Position numbers and translations under genes: made by a program
Shown: piece after piece, positions 53,743-62,264 of the stretch
How positions within the stretch are numbered: position 1 is the stretch's first letter
Layout of the letters: each line of letters begins with the position of its first letter
Source: an uncultured Rhodanobacteraceae bacterium
GTDB lineage: Bacteria > Pseudomonadota > Gammaproteobacteria > Xanthomonadales > SZUA-5
DNA length: 64,000 bases
NCBI GenBank assembly: GCA_937928755.1
Contig: CALEZI010000058.1
Span: forward strand, 1 to 64,000
Direction of reading: 5' to 3'
Notes under the pieces: generated by a model
The model's input: the letters and a program-made list of their open reading frames with translations, nothing else
Database searches by the model: none
Told to the model about the DNA's origin: nothing

Positions 53743-56700
53743 TCACGCGCTCGCTCTCGCCGCAGCGAGGAACTCCGAAGGCGGCCGGCCAAACTGCGCA
53801 CGGAACGCGCGGGTGAACCCGGAAAGCGTGTCGAAACCCACCGCGAACGCCACCTCGGTGACCGAGCCGGCACCTTCCTGCAGCAACGCTTGCGCGCGCA
53901 GCAGGCGGCGTTCGCGCAGCAGTTCGGCGGGCGACTGCGCGGTGTGCTGCTTCAGATGGCGGAACAGCGCGGAGCGATCCATGTGCATCGCCTGCGCCAG
54001 CGCCTCGACGTCGAAGGCGCTGTCGTGCAGGTGTGCGTTGATGTGCTGTTCGAGGCGATGCATCCAGCGCTCGGTCTCCGATTCGCGCGCCGCCAGCGGC
54101 GCTGTCGGTGCCGCGGGCGCGGCTCGCGCCAGTCGCGTTTGCAGCCGGCGCGCATGGGCCAGGATGGCGCCGACGCGGGCGAGCAGTTCGGCGGCGTCGA
54201 AGGGCTTGGCCAGATAGTCATTGGCGCCCGCCTGCAGGCCGATCACCGCGTGTTCGGCGCCGGCCTTGGCGGTCAGCAGCAGCACGCCAATTGCGCGCGT
54301 ATCCGGGTGCGCGCGCAAGCGCCGGGTCAGTTCGACGCCGTCGAAGCCCGGCATCATCACATCCGAGACGATCACGTCCGGCAACTCCTTTTGCGCCAAT
54401 GCCAGCGCTCCGGGACCATCCTCGGCGGCGATCACCTGATAGCGTGACTGCAGCAACTGGCCGAGGCGCAGGCGCAGGTCGGCGTGGTCGTCGACAATCA
54501 GCACCAGCGGCCGCTCGCGCGCTCCGGCGGGCGCCGCATCGCCGACGTCGACAGCCGGCGCGAATCCTGGCTCCGGCGCCTCCTCGGCCACCGCGGCGAC
54601 CGCCGAGCGCGGCAGGCGCACACTCAGCGTGCTGCCCTGCCCCGGCGTGCTCTGCGCGCTGATCGTGCCGCCGTGACGTTCGACGATCTCGCGCGCCAGT
54701 GCGAGGCCGACACCGAAACCTTCGGCGTTGCGTTCGTCGATACGGTGGAAACGATCGAAGATGAACGGCAAGTCGGCTTCCGCAATGCCGCAGCCGTGGT
54801 CGCGCACATCGATCTGCGCGCACTCGTCGTCGCGCGTCAGGCGCACCTCGATGTCGCCACCGCGTTGCATGTACTTGGCGGCATTGCCGAGCAGGTTGCC
54901 GATCACCCGCGCCAGTTGCGCCGGATCGATGTCGCACGGCAGCGGCGCGGGATCGATGTCGATCTGCAGGCGATGCCCATGGCGCTCGACCAGGGCAGCC
55001 TGCTCCACCAGCTGCGTGCGCAACCAGTCGCGAAGGTCACAGCGGCTGCGCTTGAGCGGCAGATGGCCGTGCTCCATGCGGTTGACGTCGAGCAGTTCGA
55101 CGATCAGGTCGAGCACACGACGCGCATTGCGCAATGCCAGTTCCAGCTGCTCGCGGGTGCGTTCACCGAGGCGTGTGCGCGCGTCGCTCAGCACATCATC
55201 GAGCGGCCCCAGCACCAGCGTCAGCGGCGTGCGGAATTCGTGGCCGATATTGACGAAGAACTGCGTCTTCAGACGGTCCATTTCGGTCAGGCGCGTCGCC
55301 TGTTCGCGCAGTTGCGTGGCCTGGCTGGCGATTTCCTCGGTACGCCGGGAAACCTCCAACTCCAGTTCCTGCTGCCGCGCCAGCAACACGCGCTGGCGGC
55401 GGCGCGCGCCGAACTGCGCCGCCAGATAAAGTGCCAATGCCAGGGTCGCCAGATAGGCGCCCAAGGCCAACGGCGTGCGGAACCACGGTGGTGCGATCGC
55501 CAGCGCCACCGCGGGCATGCTCACCGGTCGCTGCAGGGCGTCGCGCGCCTCCACCTCGAACTGGAACTTGCCGTCCGGCAGATTGGTGTAGATCCGCGCC
55601 TGCTGGCCGGAAGCGGTCCATTCGGTCCACTCCTCGAAGCCCGCCAGCCGCGAGCGGTAAGTGGTGGCGCTGCCGCGGCGCAGCACTGGCAACGCATAAT
55701 CGATGCGCAGGTCGCGCACGTGCGCCGGCAGGCTCGCCAGCGCGGCGTGCGGCAGCGCTGAGCGAGCGCGCGTGTCGTACACCTGGGTCAGCAGTGGCGC
55801 TGGCGCGGGCGGTGTCGGCCGATGCTGCTCGAGGTCGATGCGCAACAGGCCGTTGGCGCGGATCGCCCAGACGATGGCTTCCTCACGGTGAAAACCGAAT
55901 ATTGTTGGAAAGGGATCGACCCCGTGCAACAGATCGCGATCGATGCGCCAGCCGGCGCCCTCGCGCCAGAACACATCGTTGAGGATGGCGCCACCGCGCA
56001 CCCACAGGTGGCCCTGGTGATCCTCGTAAGCGCTGTACAACCGATCCTGCTGCAACTCGGCCGGGAGCCCGGGCGGCGCCAGGAAACGATCACTGGCGGC
56101 GTCGTACACGCGCAGGCCCTGCAGCGTGGTGAACCAGGCCTGGCGCGGGCCCGAGTAAATGCGCACGGTGCCGGCCGGCAGGCCCTGCGCTTCGCCGTAG
56201 CGGCGCGGCGACGCGGGATCGGCAAGCTCCACGCGCAACACGCCATCGACCCGATCGGCCACCCACAAGGTGTCGGCGTCGAGTTCGGCGATGCGCAAGA
56301 CCGGCGACTTCAGGGCGCCGATCTCGGTGACCTCGATACCACCGTCGGCGGCCAGGTCGATCTGCAGCAGTCCCTGCGCATAACCCGCGTACGCCCGGCC
56401 GGGGACGAAGCGCGAGGCTTCGAGCATGAAGATCTGATTCCACGATGACGGCAGGCGCTCCATGGCAAAACCGGCGTCGGCCGGGCGCACGACGTGCAGG
56501 TTGCCGTCGGCAACCAGCAGCACATCCTCGCCGAGCGCGGCGACGCCGTAGAGGTTCAGCAGTTCCGGCAGCGGCGCGTGAAATTCGCCGCCGCGGGAGG
56601 TCTCGCGCATCTGGAACAGCCCGCTGCGCGAAGCCACCCACAGAGCGCCCTGCCAGCGCGCCAGTTGCGCCGCCGAGGGCAGGCCGTGGCGATCGTCGAA

Positions 56701-57714
56701 CACGGTCAGCGCGGTGCTGGCGCCGATGCGCGCGAGCGTGCGCTCCTGCGCCAGCCACAGATCACCGCTCGAGTCGGTGTGCAGCCCGTTGGTCTTGCGC
56801 CGCACCGGTACCCCATCACGCTCGTCGTATCGGTCGACCAGGCGCCCGTTGGCATCCAGCACAAAGACGCCATCGAGCAATCCAGCGACCACGACCCGGC
56901 CATCGGCCAACAACTCGATGGCCCGAAACGGTCGCGTCGCGGCGCGGCCATGGACCTCGAACAGTGCGTTCGACCAGGGCTCGATCACGCCGTCGCGATA
57001 GCGCAGCACCTGGCCGTTGTTGTTCAGCAGCAGCGTGCCCGCCGCACTATCGACGCTGTCGTTGAGGCCGACGCCATCGAGCAGCGCGCTGCCGGGCACC
57101 GGAACCGGCGCGAGTTCGGCATCGAGTCGGCTCAGCGTCGTCGGTGCGCCATGTGTCGCCAGCAGATCACCGTCGGCGACAAAGGTCTCGACCAGTTGCC
57201 GCATCGGCCGGCACAACACCGGCGCCCGCGGGTCGTCCGGCACCAACGCGATGCGCGTCGCCGCCGCGTACACCGTGCCGCCGCGCGCCGGCATCCAGTG
57301 CAGGCTCATGGTTTCGGCGGCTACATCACGACAGTCGTCCGGCAAGCGATGCAGCACACTGTGCCACTGCAGCGTGCCGCTGTCATCGTCAGCCCACCAG
57401 CCGATATCGCCGTTGAAACTGGTGTGGATGCGCCCGTCTGCGTCAATGGCGAGGTGCTCCATGCCGCCCTTCGCCTCCGGGTGCACATGCAGTTGCCAGC
57501 GCGCGCCATCAAAGCGAAACAGGCCGCGCATGTTGGCGACCAGCAAGCGACCATCGGCCTGCTGCGCCAGGTCCGAGCTGACCGAGGCGCCGTCCATCGA
57601 CTGCACGTCGAACACTTCGACCGGCAGCGCGCCGCGTTCGCTGGCGTGGGCGCCGGCAAGGCCGAACAAGATCGGCAACAGCACCGCCACGCAGCGCAGC
57701 GAAAACAGCTTCAT
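53743..57714 (-). CDS. Hybrid two-component sensor with beta-propeller and AraC output
   Basis: This 1323-residue protein joins a whole signalling path in one chain. After a signal peptide (CVAVLLPILFGLAGAHA) comes a large periplasmic two-component-propeller region (about 30-660), a Y_Y_Y domain (about 670-740, YRSRLAGFEEWTEWTA), a membrane helix (LALGAYLATLALALYLAAQ), a histidine kinase (GHEFRTPLTLVL, His825; ATPase box NLLGNAAKYM, FGVGLALAREIVERHGG), a receiver (VIVSDVMMPGFDG, Asp1118) and an AraC helix-turn-helix (about 1220-1323). Such HTCS proteins sense extracellular carbohydrate in many bacteria. It is coupled to the 138-residue gene upstream by ATGA. Confidence 0.95.
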   Translation of the reverse strand: MKLFSLRCVAVLLPILFGLAGAHASERGALPVEVFDVQSMDGASVSSDLAQQADGRLLVANMRGLFRFDGARWQLHVHPEAKGGMEHLAIDADGRIHTSFNGDIGWWADDDSGTLQWHSVLHRLPDDCRDVAAETMSLHWMPARGGTVYAAATRIALVPDDPRAPVLCRPMRQLVETFVADGDLLATHGAPTTLSRLDAELAPVPVPGSALLDGVGLNDSVDSAAGTLLLNNNGQVLRYRDGVIEPWSNALFEVHGRAATRPFRAIELLADGRVVVAGLLDGVFVLDANGRLVDRYDERDGVPVRRKTNGLHTDSSGDLWLAQERTLARIGASTALTVFDDRHGLPSAAQLARWQGALWVASRSGLFQMRETSRGGEFHAPLPELLNLYGVAALGEDVLLVADGNLHVVRPADAGFAMERLPSSWNQIFMLEASRFVPGRAYAGYAQGLLQIDLAADGGIEVTEIGALKSPVLRIAELDADTLWVADRVDGVLRVELADPASPRRYGEAQGLPAGTVRIYSGPRQAWFTTLQGLRVYDAASDRFLAPPGLPAELQQDRLYSAYEDHQGHLWVRGGAILNDVFWREGAGWRIDRDLLHGVDPFPTIFGFHREEAIVWAIRANGLLRIDLEQHRPTPPAPAPLLTQVYDTRARSALPHAALASLPAHVRDLRIDYALPVLRRGSATTYRSRLAGFEEWTEWTASGQQARIYTNLPDGKFQFEVEARDALQRPVSMPAVALAIAPPWFRTPLALGAYLATLALALYLAAQFGARRRQRVLLARQQELELEVSRRTEEIASQATQLREQATRLTEMDRLKTQFFVNIGHEFRTPLTLVLGPLDDVLSDARTRLGERTREQLELALRNARRVLDLIVELLDVNRMEHGHLPLKRSRCDLRDWLRTQLVEQAALVERHGHRLQIDIDPAPLPCDIDPAQLARVIGNLLGNAAKYMQRGGDIEVRLTRDDECAQIDVRDHGCGIAEADLPFIFDRFHRIDERNAEGFGVGLALAREIVERHGGTISAQSTPGQGSTLSVRLPRSAVAAVAEEAPEPGFAPAVDVGDAAPAGARERPLVLIVDDHADLRLRLGQLLQSRYQVIAAEDGPGALALAQKELPDVIVSDVMMPGFDGVELTRRLRAHPDTRAIGVLLLTAKAGAEHAVIGLQAGANDYLAKPFDAAELLARVGAILAHARRLQTRLARAAPAAPTAPLAARESETERWMHRLEQHINAHLHDSAFDVEALAQAMHMDRSALFRHLKQHTAQSPAELLRERRLLRAQALLQEGAGSVTEVAFAVGFDTLSGFTRAFRAQFGRPPSEFLAAARASA

Positions 57715-58127
57715 GCCGACTCTCCCGACGCGATCACGGTCTCCACTGCGGCGACCAGCGACCGACGCAGTATCGGCGCTGGCAGCTCCCAAACCAACGG
57801 CGAAACCCGCGTCAATCGTGTGTGTCGCTCGGGCCCGCACAGCCACAGCACCGGTCGTGACGAGGGCGGATCAGGCAAGCTGTCAACCAGCCACAGGTCG
57901 ACCTGCCAGCGCTGCAGCGCCTCGGCGCGGTCGGTGCAGTCCCAGCGCAACTGCGGCCATGCCGTGCCGAGTACCCGCGCCAGCCAGACAGACAGATCGG
58001 CATGCAATCCATGGGCGGCGATCCAGACCGGCGCCCGCGATCGCGCCAGGCGCGCGATCACGGGTCCCGCCAGTCTCGCAGTGCCATCCATCGGCGTTTC
58101 GCCGTCCCGGTCAGACGCTGCAGTCAC
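57711..58127 (-). CDS. Unknown 138-residue protein between beta-helix and sensor genes
   Basis: I do not recognise the family. The sequence reads as alternating helices and strands (GPVIARLARSRAPVWIAAHG, LHADLSVWLARVLGTAW, DLWLVDSLPDPP, PVLWLCGPERH, APILRRSLVAAVETVI), a little like a receiver-type flavodoxin fold without the acidic pocket. GTG 58127 overlaps the stop of the CSLREA gene (GTGA) and its own stop overlaps the sensor start (ATGA), so it is made together with both. ATG 58091 is a shorter option. It might modulate the sensor. Confidence 0.65.
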   Translation of the reverse strand: MTAASDRDGETPMDGTARLAGPVIARLARSRAPVWIAAHGLHADLSVWLARVLGTAWPQLRWDCTDRAEALQRWQVDLWLVDSLPDPPSSRPVLWLCGPERHTRLTRVSPLVWELPAPILRRSLVAAVETVIASGESA

Positions 58128-61100
58128 TCGAAGCCATTCGCATGCAACGCATCCGGTCGCGGCGTCCGCAGGCAGTTGGAGAATTCCGACGTGTTGCCGT
58201 CAACGGTACGCGCGATGGCCGTGATGAACGTGACACTGGCTGGCGGCGCAACTGGCAGCTCGATGCTGAAGCTCTCGGCGGCGCTGGTGAGCGGCACGGC
58301 AAACTCGCCGAGGAAGATTTCGCCCTCGCGCCCGTTGCCGACACCGATCTGGTCGTTGCAACTGCTGCTCTCGTAGAAGGACAGAAAGTAGTTGGTCGGT
58401 GCGACGATTCCGACGGGCACGTCGAGATTGCCGTTGATGGTGATCGACGTCGCGTCCGCGCTGCCACCCTGCAGCACTGGCCAGTTCTGGCCCTCGTTGG
58501 CACCGCTGTCGGCATCGTCGAGGTCGTTCGGGGTGATGCCGTCGGCATTCGCGTTGCCGAGATCGATCGCCGTGGCTCCGATGTGCCCACGGTAGGTATT
58601 GCCGCGGATCGCCACGCGATCGGTGGTTGCGCCGAGCACCAGCACAGCCTGGCCGCTGGCGTGGAAGCGGTTGCCCTCGCCGGGGACGGTAGAACCGATG
58701 ATGATGTTCGATACGCCGCTGACCTCGACATCGCGGCCATTGGGCGCATCGCCGCTGTCGTCCGGGTTGCGGCCAAAGATGTTTCCCTTGACGTTGGAAA
58801 AGGAACTGAGGCTGCCGGTGATGCGCACGCCGAACGAATTCGAGTTGGAGATCAGGTTGCGGTCCGCAAGATTGGGACCGCCGACCGTCATGAAGGCATT
58901 GTTGATCAGGATGCCGGCCGTGTTGGTCAACGCCGCTCCGGCTGGCGAGAAGCCGAACAGGTTGCCTTGCAGGGCCACAGTGCTGGCGGTGTTGCAGTTT
59001 CCGCTGTCGTTGACCAAGGTCGCGACCGCCGGGCCGGCAGCACCAGTGAATGCCAATCCACGAATCTCGACCACGTTAGCCGTGCATATGCGCAACAGGC
59101 TTTGAACCCCGGCCACCGCACGCAGGTGCACCTTGATGACGGCATCGAAGCTGTCGACAGAGGCGTTCGGGAAGGCGCCCGGCTGAGTGTAGCCATCGAT
59201 CGTCAACTGTTCCGTGATCGCCGGCAGTGGCGTGGAGATCTGGATATCGAACGGCGCCAGATTGTCCGGGATGGCAAAACGGATCAGATCGGGACCCTGC
59301 TGCAGATTGGCCAGTGCGAGGGCTTCGCGCAGTGTGCACTCGGCGACGTCGCAGCCTGCGGTGGCCGGCGTGGCCGGGTCGGCGTCGGTGTTGACGATGA
59401 TTCCAGACGGCAGGTCGGTTGCCGTGACGCAGGCGGAGAACTCACTGGTGCCTTCGGTCGCCGTCGCCGTGGTGGTGATGCGATCGAAGGTCACCAGGTC
59501 GACATCACTGGTCAATTCGAAGCTGAAGTTCTCGCCGGTGGTCTGCGTCAAGTTGACGCTGGCGAAGCCGACATGCACCTCGCCTTCGCCATGTCCGGAC
59601 GCATCGCACGCATCGTTCGCATAGACGTCGATGCGATAAGGCGCGTTGCTGACACCCACCTTCACGTCGAGGCTGCCGGTCACGCGCAGGCCGTTGGCGG
59701 TACGCTCGGCGCGCGTCAGCACCGGGAAGTTCTGCAGGCCGTTGGGGCCGGCGTCGGCATCGTTCAGGTCATTGGCGGTCGGTCCATCGTTGCCGAGGTC
59801 GATGCCGTGATCGTCATTGCCCCGCAACGAGTTGGCAACCAGGTCGACGACAGTCGTCGCGATGTTGTTGGTAATCTCAATGCCGCTGCCGTTGAACCAG
59901 ATCCTGTTGGGTGCCGCTGCCGATCCGATGCGCACCAGGTTTGAATTCAATGCGGACGCCAGGTTCAACGCCCTCAGATTGCCGCGATCGAGTTGACCGC
60001 TGCGATCGGTGCCGATCAGGTTGCCGATCACCTGGCTGCCATCGATGCCGGTGTTGATGAACAGGATGCCGAGACTGTTGCTGGAGATGACGTTCCGGTC
60101 CGCGATCGCGCTGCCGCCGATGACCACACGGGACCCGCGAACGTTGATGCCGGTGCTCTGACTGGTTGAAGTTGCACCATCGGTGGCAAGACCGATGAAG
60201 TTGCCCGCAATCTGCGTGCCGTCGCCAAGCACGCAATTCGGACCGCCAATGTTGCTTCCGACATTGATACCGCTACTCGTTGCGCCCGTGATCGACAACC
60301 CACGAACGCTTACGCCATCGGCGCAGATGCTGAGGGTCGTGTCACCGCCGTTCACCCGGATGCGCGGCAACGCGTTGCTGACAACGGGATCCGTGTTCGG
60401 CACTGCACCCGGCTGCGTGTAGCCGTCAATCGCCAAAGTGCGGGTAATCGTCGGCAGCGACGAGTTCAACTGGATCATGATCTCGCCGCTGACCGGCGTC
60501 GCGATATTGAAGTGGATCGACTGCGGACGCGGATCGCTGGCGTTGTTGGCGGCGATGATGGCGTCGCGCAGGCTGCAGTGCGCCGCGTTGCAGGCGCCGT
60601 CGGCGACGTCGTTGGCGCTGTTGACCACCCACGGCACGGGATCGAGCGGGAAGCACTGCGAAAATTCTGACGTGGCGAGTCCCGGGCTGGTGGCGGTCGC
60701 GGTGATGAACGTACCCGGCGGCAACGGATCGCTGGTGACGAAGGGATTGGTCTGGAAGCTCTCGGCGCTGCTGCTCAGCGAGCGCGTGAAACTGCCCAGG
60801 AAGCGCTCGCCCTCGCCGAATCCGGAGGGATCGCAACTGGAGTTGGCGTACAGCGCAATGCGGAAATTGCCGCCCTGGGTGGCGCCGACATCGAGCGTCC
60901 CGGACAGGCTCAGTCCGCCGGCCACGCGTTCCGCCGCCGTTATCACCGGGAAGTTCTGCAATCCGTTCGGACCGCTGTCGGCGTCGTTGGGATCGTTGGG
61001 GGTGACGCCATCGTTGTTGAGATCGATACCCACGGTGTCACTGTTGGAGATGTGGTTGGCGTACATGGTCAACGTCGCTGCGGTGGACAGGTGACGGATG

Positions 61101-61888
61101 CCATCGCCGTTGAAGCGGATGCGATTGGGTGCGCCGGTGAGTCCGATTGTTTGGGTGCCGCCAGACCCGGCTGAGGTCAGTACGATGCCGAACGTTTGGC
61201 CGAAGTCGAGCGCTCCCGATTTGTCGGTGCCGATCAGATTGCCGGCGATGGTGGTTGCCGCAGTGGTGCCGACGAAGATGCCAAAGGAATTGCCCGCGAC
61301 CACGTTGCGATCCGCCAGTGCGCTGCCGCCGATCGTAACCGGGCCAGAGTCAATTCGGATGGGAGTCAGGTTGCCAAACGCGGCGACACCCGACGACGCC
61401 AGTCCGACGAAATTGCCGCCGATGATAGTCCCGGCGGTGCTGCAGCCTGCGGGGACATGCACGCCGATCCCGCCAAAACGCGTGATTGCCAGCCCTCGCA
61501 CTTGCGTGTTGGGCGCGCAGAGGCTGATGCCGGCGCCGGCTCCCGCGAGTTCGCCATCGATGCGGATACGCAGAATCGCGTTGCTGAAATTCGGATCATT
61601 GTTGACCCGGGTGCCCGACTGCGAATAGCCGTTGATGGTCAGCGGCTGCGTGATCGTCGGCAGGGCAGTGCCCGGTTGAATCAGGATCTCTCCGTGGACC
61701 GGCACGGTGATCGCGAAGTTGATGGTGTCGGCCGCCGCCGAGGCGTTCGCTGCGGTGATCGCCTGGCGCAGCGTGCAAGCAGCGCTGCAGGTGGTGCCGG
61801 CGGTATCGGCGGCGCTGGTGACGGTGAACGTCGCGGCATGCGGCGCCGAAACTACGAGTAGCGAGAGCAGAAACAACAGGATGCGCAT
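58124..61888 (-). CDS. CSLREA-domain beta-helix exoprotein with GFE tail
   Basis: This 1254-residue exported protein has a signal peptide (MRILLFLLSLLVVSAPHAA) and three long homologous units. Each begins with the CSLREA-type motif (CTLRQAITAAN, CSLRDAIIAANN, CTLREALALANL) followed by ITxxLTIDGYTQPG segments and right-handed beta-helix coils (GNLIGTDRSG, GNFIGLAxxG, ADRNVISxNxxGI). Such proteins are large surface or secreted proteins of unknown role, often adhesive or polysaccharide-binding. It ends PDALHANGFE. It is the first gene in a chain of three with four-base overlaps, ending with the HTCS sensor, so the sensor may respond to what this protein binds. Confidence 0.9.
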   Translation of the reverse strand: MRILLFLLSLLVVSAPHAATFTVTSAADTAGTTCSAACTLRQAITAANASAAADTINFAITVPVHGEILIQPGTALPTITQPLTINGYSQSGTRVNNDPNFSNAILRIRIDGELAGAGAGISLCAPNTQVRGLAITRFGGIGVHVPAGCSTAGTIIGGNFVGLASSGVAAFGNLTPIRIDSGPVTIGGSALADRNVVAGNSFGIFVGTTAATTIAGNLIGTDKSGALDFGQTFGIVLTSAGSGGTQTIGLTGAPNRIRFNGDGIRHLSTAATLTMYANHISNSDTVGIDLNNDGVTPNDPNDADSGPNGLQNFPVITAAERVAGGLSLSGTLDVGATQGGNFRIALYANSSCDPSGFGEGERFLGSFTRSLSSSAESFQTNPFVTSDPLPPGTFITATATSPGLATSEFSQCFPLDPVPWVVNSANDVADGACNAAHCSLRDAIIAANNASDPRPQSIHFNIATPVSGEIMIQLNSSLPTITRTLAIDGYTQPGAVPNTDPVVSNALPRIRVNGGDTTLSICADGVSVRGLSITGATSSGINVGSNIGGPNCVLGDGTQIAGNFIGLATDGATSTSQSTGINVRGSRVVIGGSAIADRNVISSNSLGILFINTGIDGSQVIGNLIGTDRSGQLDRGNLRALNLASALNSNLVRIGSAAAPNRIWFNGSGIEITNNIATTVVDLVANSLRGNDDHGIDLGNDGPTANDLNDADAGPNGLQNFPVLTRAERTANGLRVTGSLDVKVGVSNAPYRIDVYANDACDASGHGEGEVHVGFASVNLTQTTGENFSFELTSDVDLVTFDRITTTATATEGTSEFSACVTATDLPSGIIVNTDADPATPATAGCDVAECTLREALALANLQQGPDLIRFAIPDNLAPFDIQISTPLPAITEQLTIDGYTQPGAFPNASVDSFDAVIKVHLRAVAGVQSLLRICTANVVEIRGLAFTGAAGPAVATLVNDSGNCNTASTVALQGNLFGFSPAGAALTNTAGILINNAFMTVGGPNLADRNLISNSNSFGVRITGSLSSFSNVKGNIFGRNPDDSGDAPNGRDVEVSGVSNIIIGSTVPGEGNRFHASGQAVLVLGATTDRVAIRGNTYRGHIGATAIDLGNANADGITPNDLDDADSGANEGQNWPVLQGGSADATSITINGNLDVPVGIVAPTNYFLSFYESSSCNDQIGVGNGREGEIFLGEFAVPLTSAAESFSIELPVAPPASVTFITAIARTVDGNTSEFSNCLRTPRPDALHANGFE

Positions 61889-62039
61889 GGCGACGGCTCC
61901 GGTCTGGGTGCCGGGCCAGACTGCCGTTGCGCGGCGGGAATCGTTTGTCGCAGTGTTGCGGAAGGATTGACCGGATGTTGCGGGCTGCACATCGAGGGCG
62001 CGCGGTGGGGCGCCTGGCAACCGCCGGACATCGCCAGCG

Positions 62040-62138
62040 CGTAGGTTGGGCCAAGCGCAGCGTGCCCAACGGTTGAGTTGCAACCGTGCCCAATTTCTGG
62101 CGCAACCGTTGGGCACGCTGCGCTTAGCCCAACCTACG
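62040..62138. repeat. Inverted repeat with CGTAGGTTGGGC arms, second copy
   Basis: CGTAGGTTGGGCCAAGCGCA and its inverted partner ending GCCCAACCTACG enclose an inner hairpin around CGGTTGAGTTGCAACCG. It is the same family as 25175-25252. The 376-bp gap 61889-62264 has no gene. Confidence 0.88.
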
Positions 62139-62264
62139 CACTGCGCTTGGCCCAACTCACGCGCACCTCGTCATTTCGAATCAATAAACTGCGCCACGGG
62201 TTCAGGCCGGCTGGTTGCGAAACTGCGGGAACGGGCTCCCGCAGGTATCTGCAAACCCACTCCG

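Noticed and set aside
53511..53816. Small frame over the GTCCAGAC palindromes
   Set aside because: It reads through intergenic repeats and into the antisense of the sensor gene; no ribosome site or domain.
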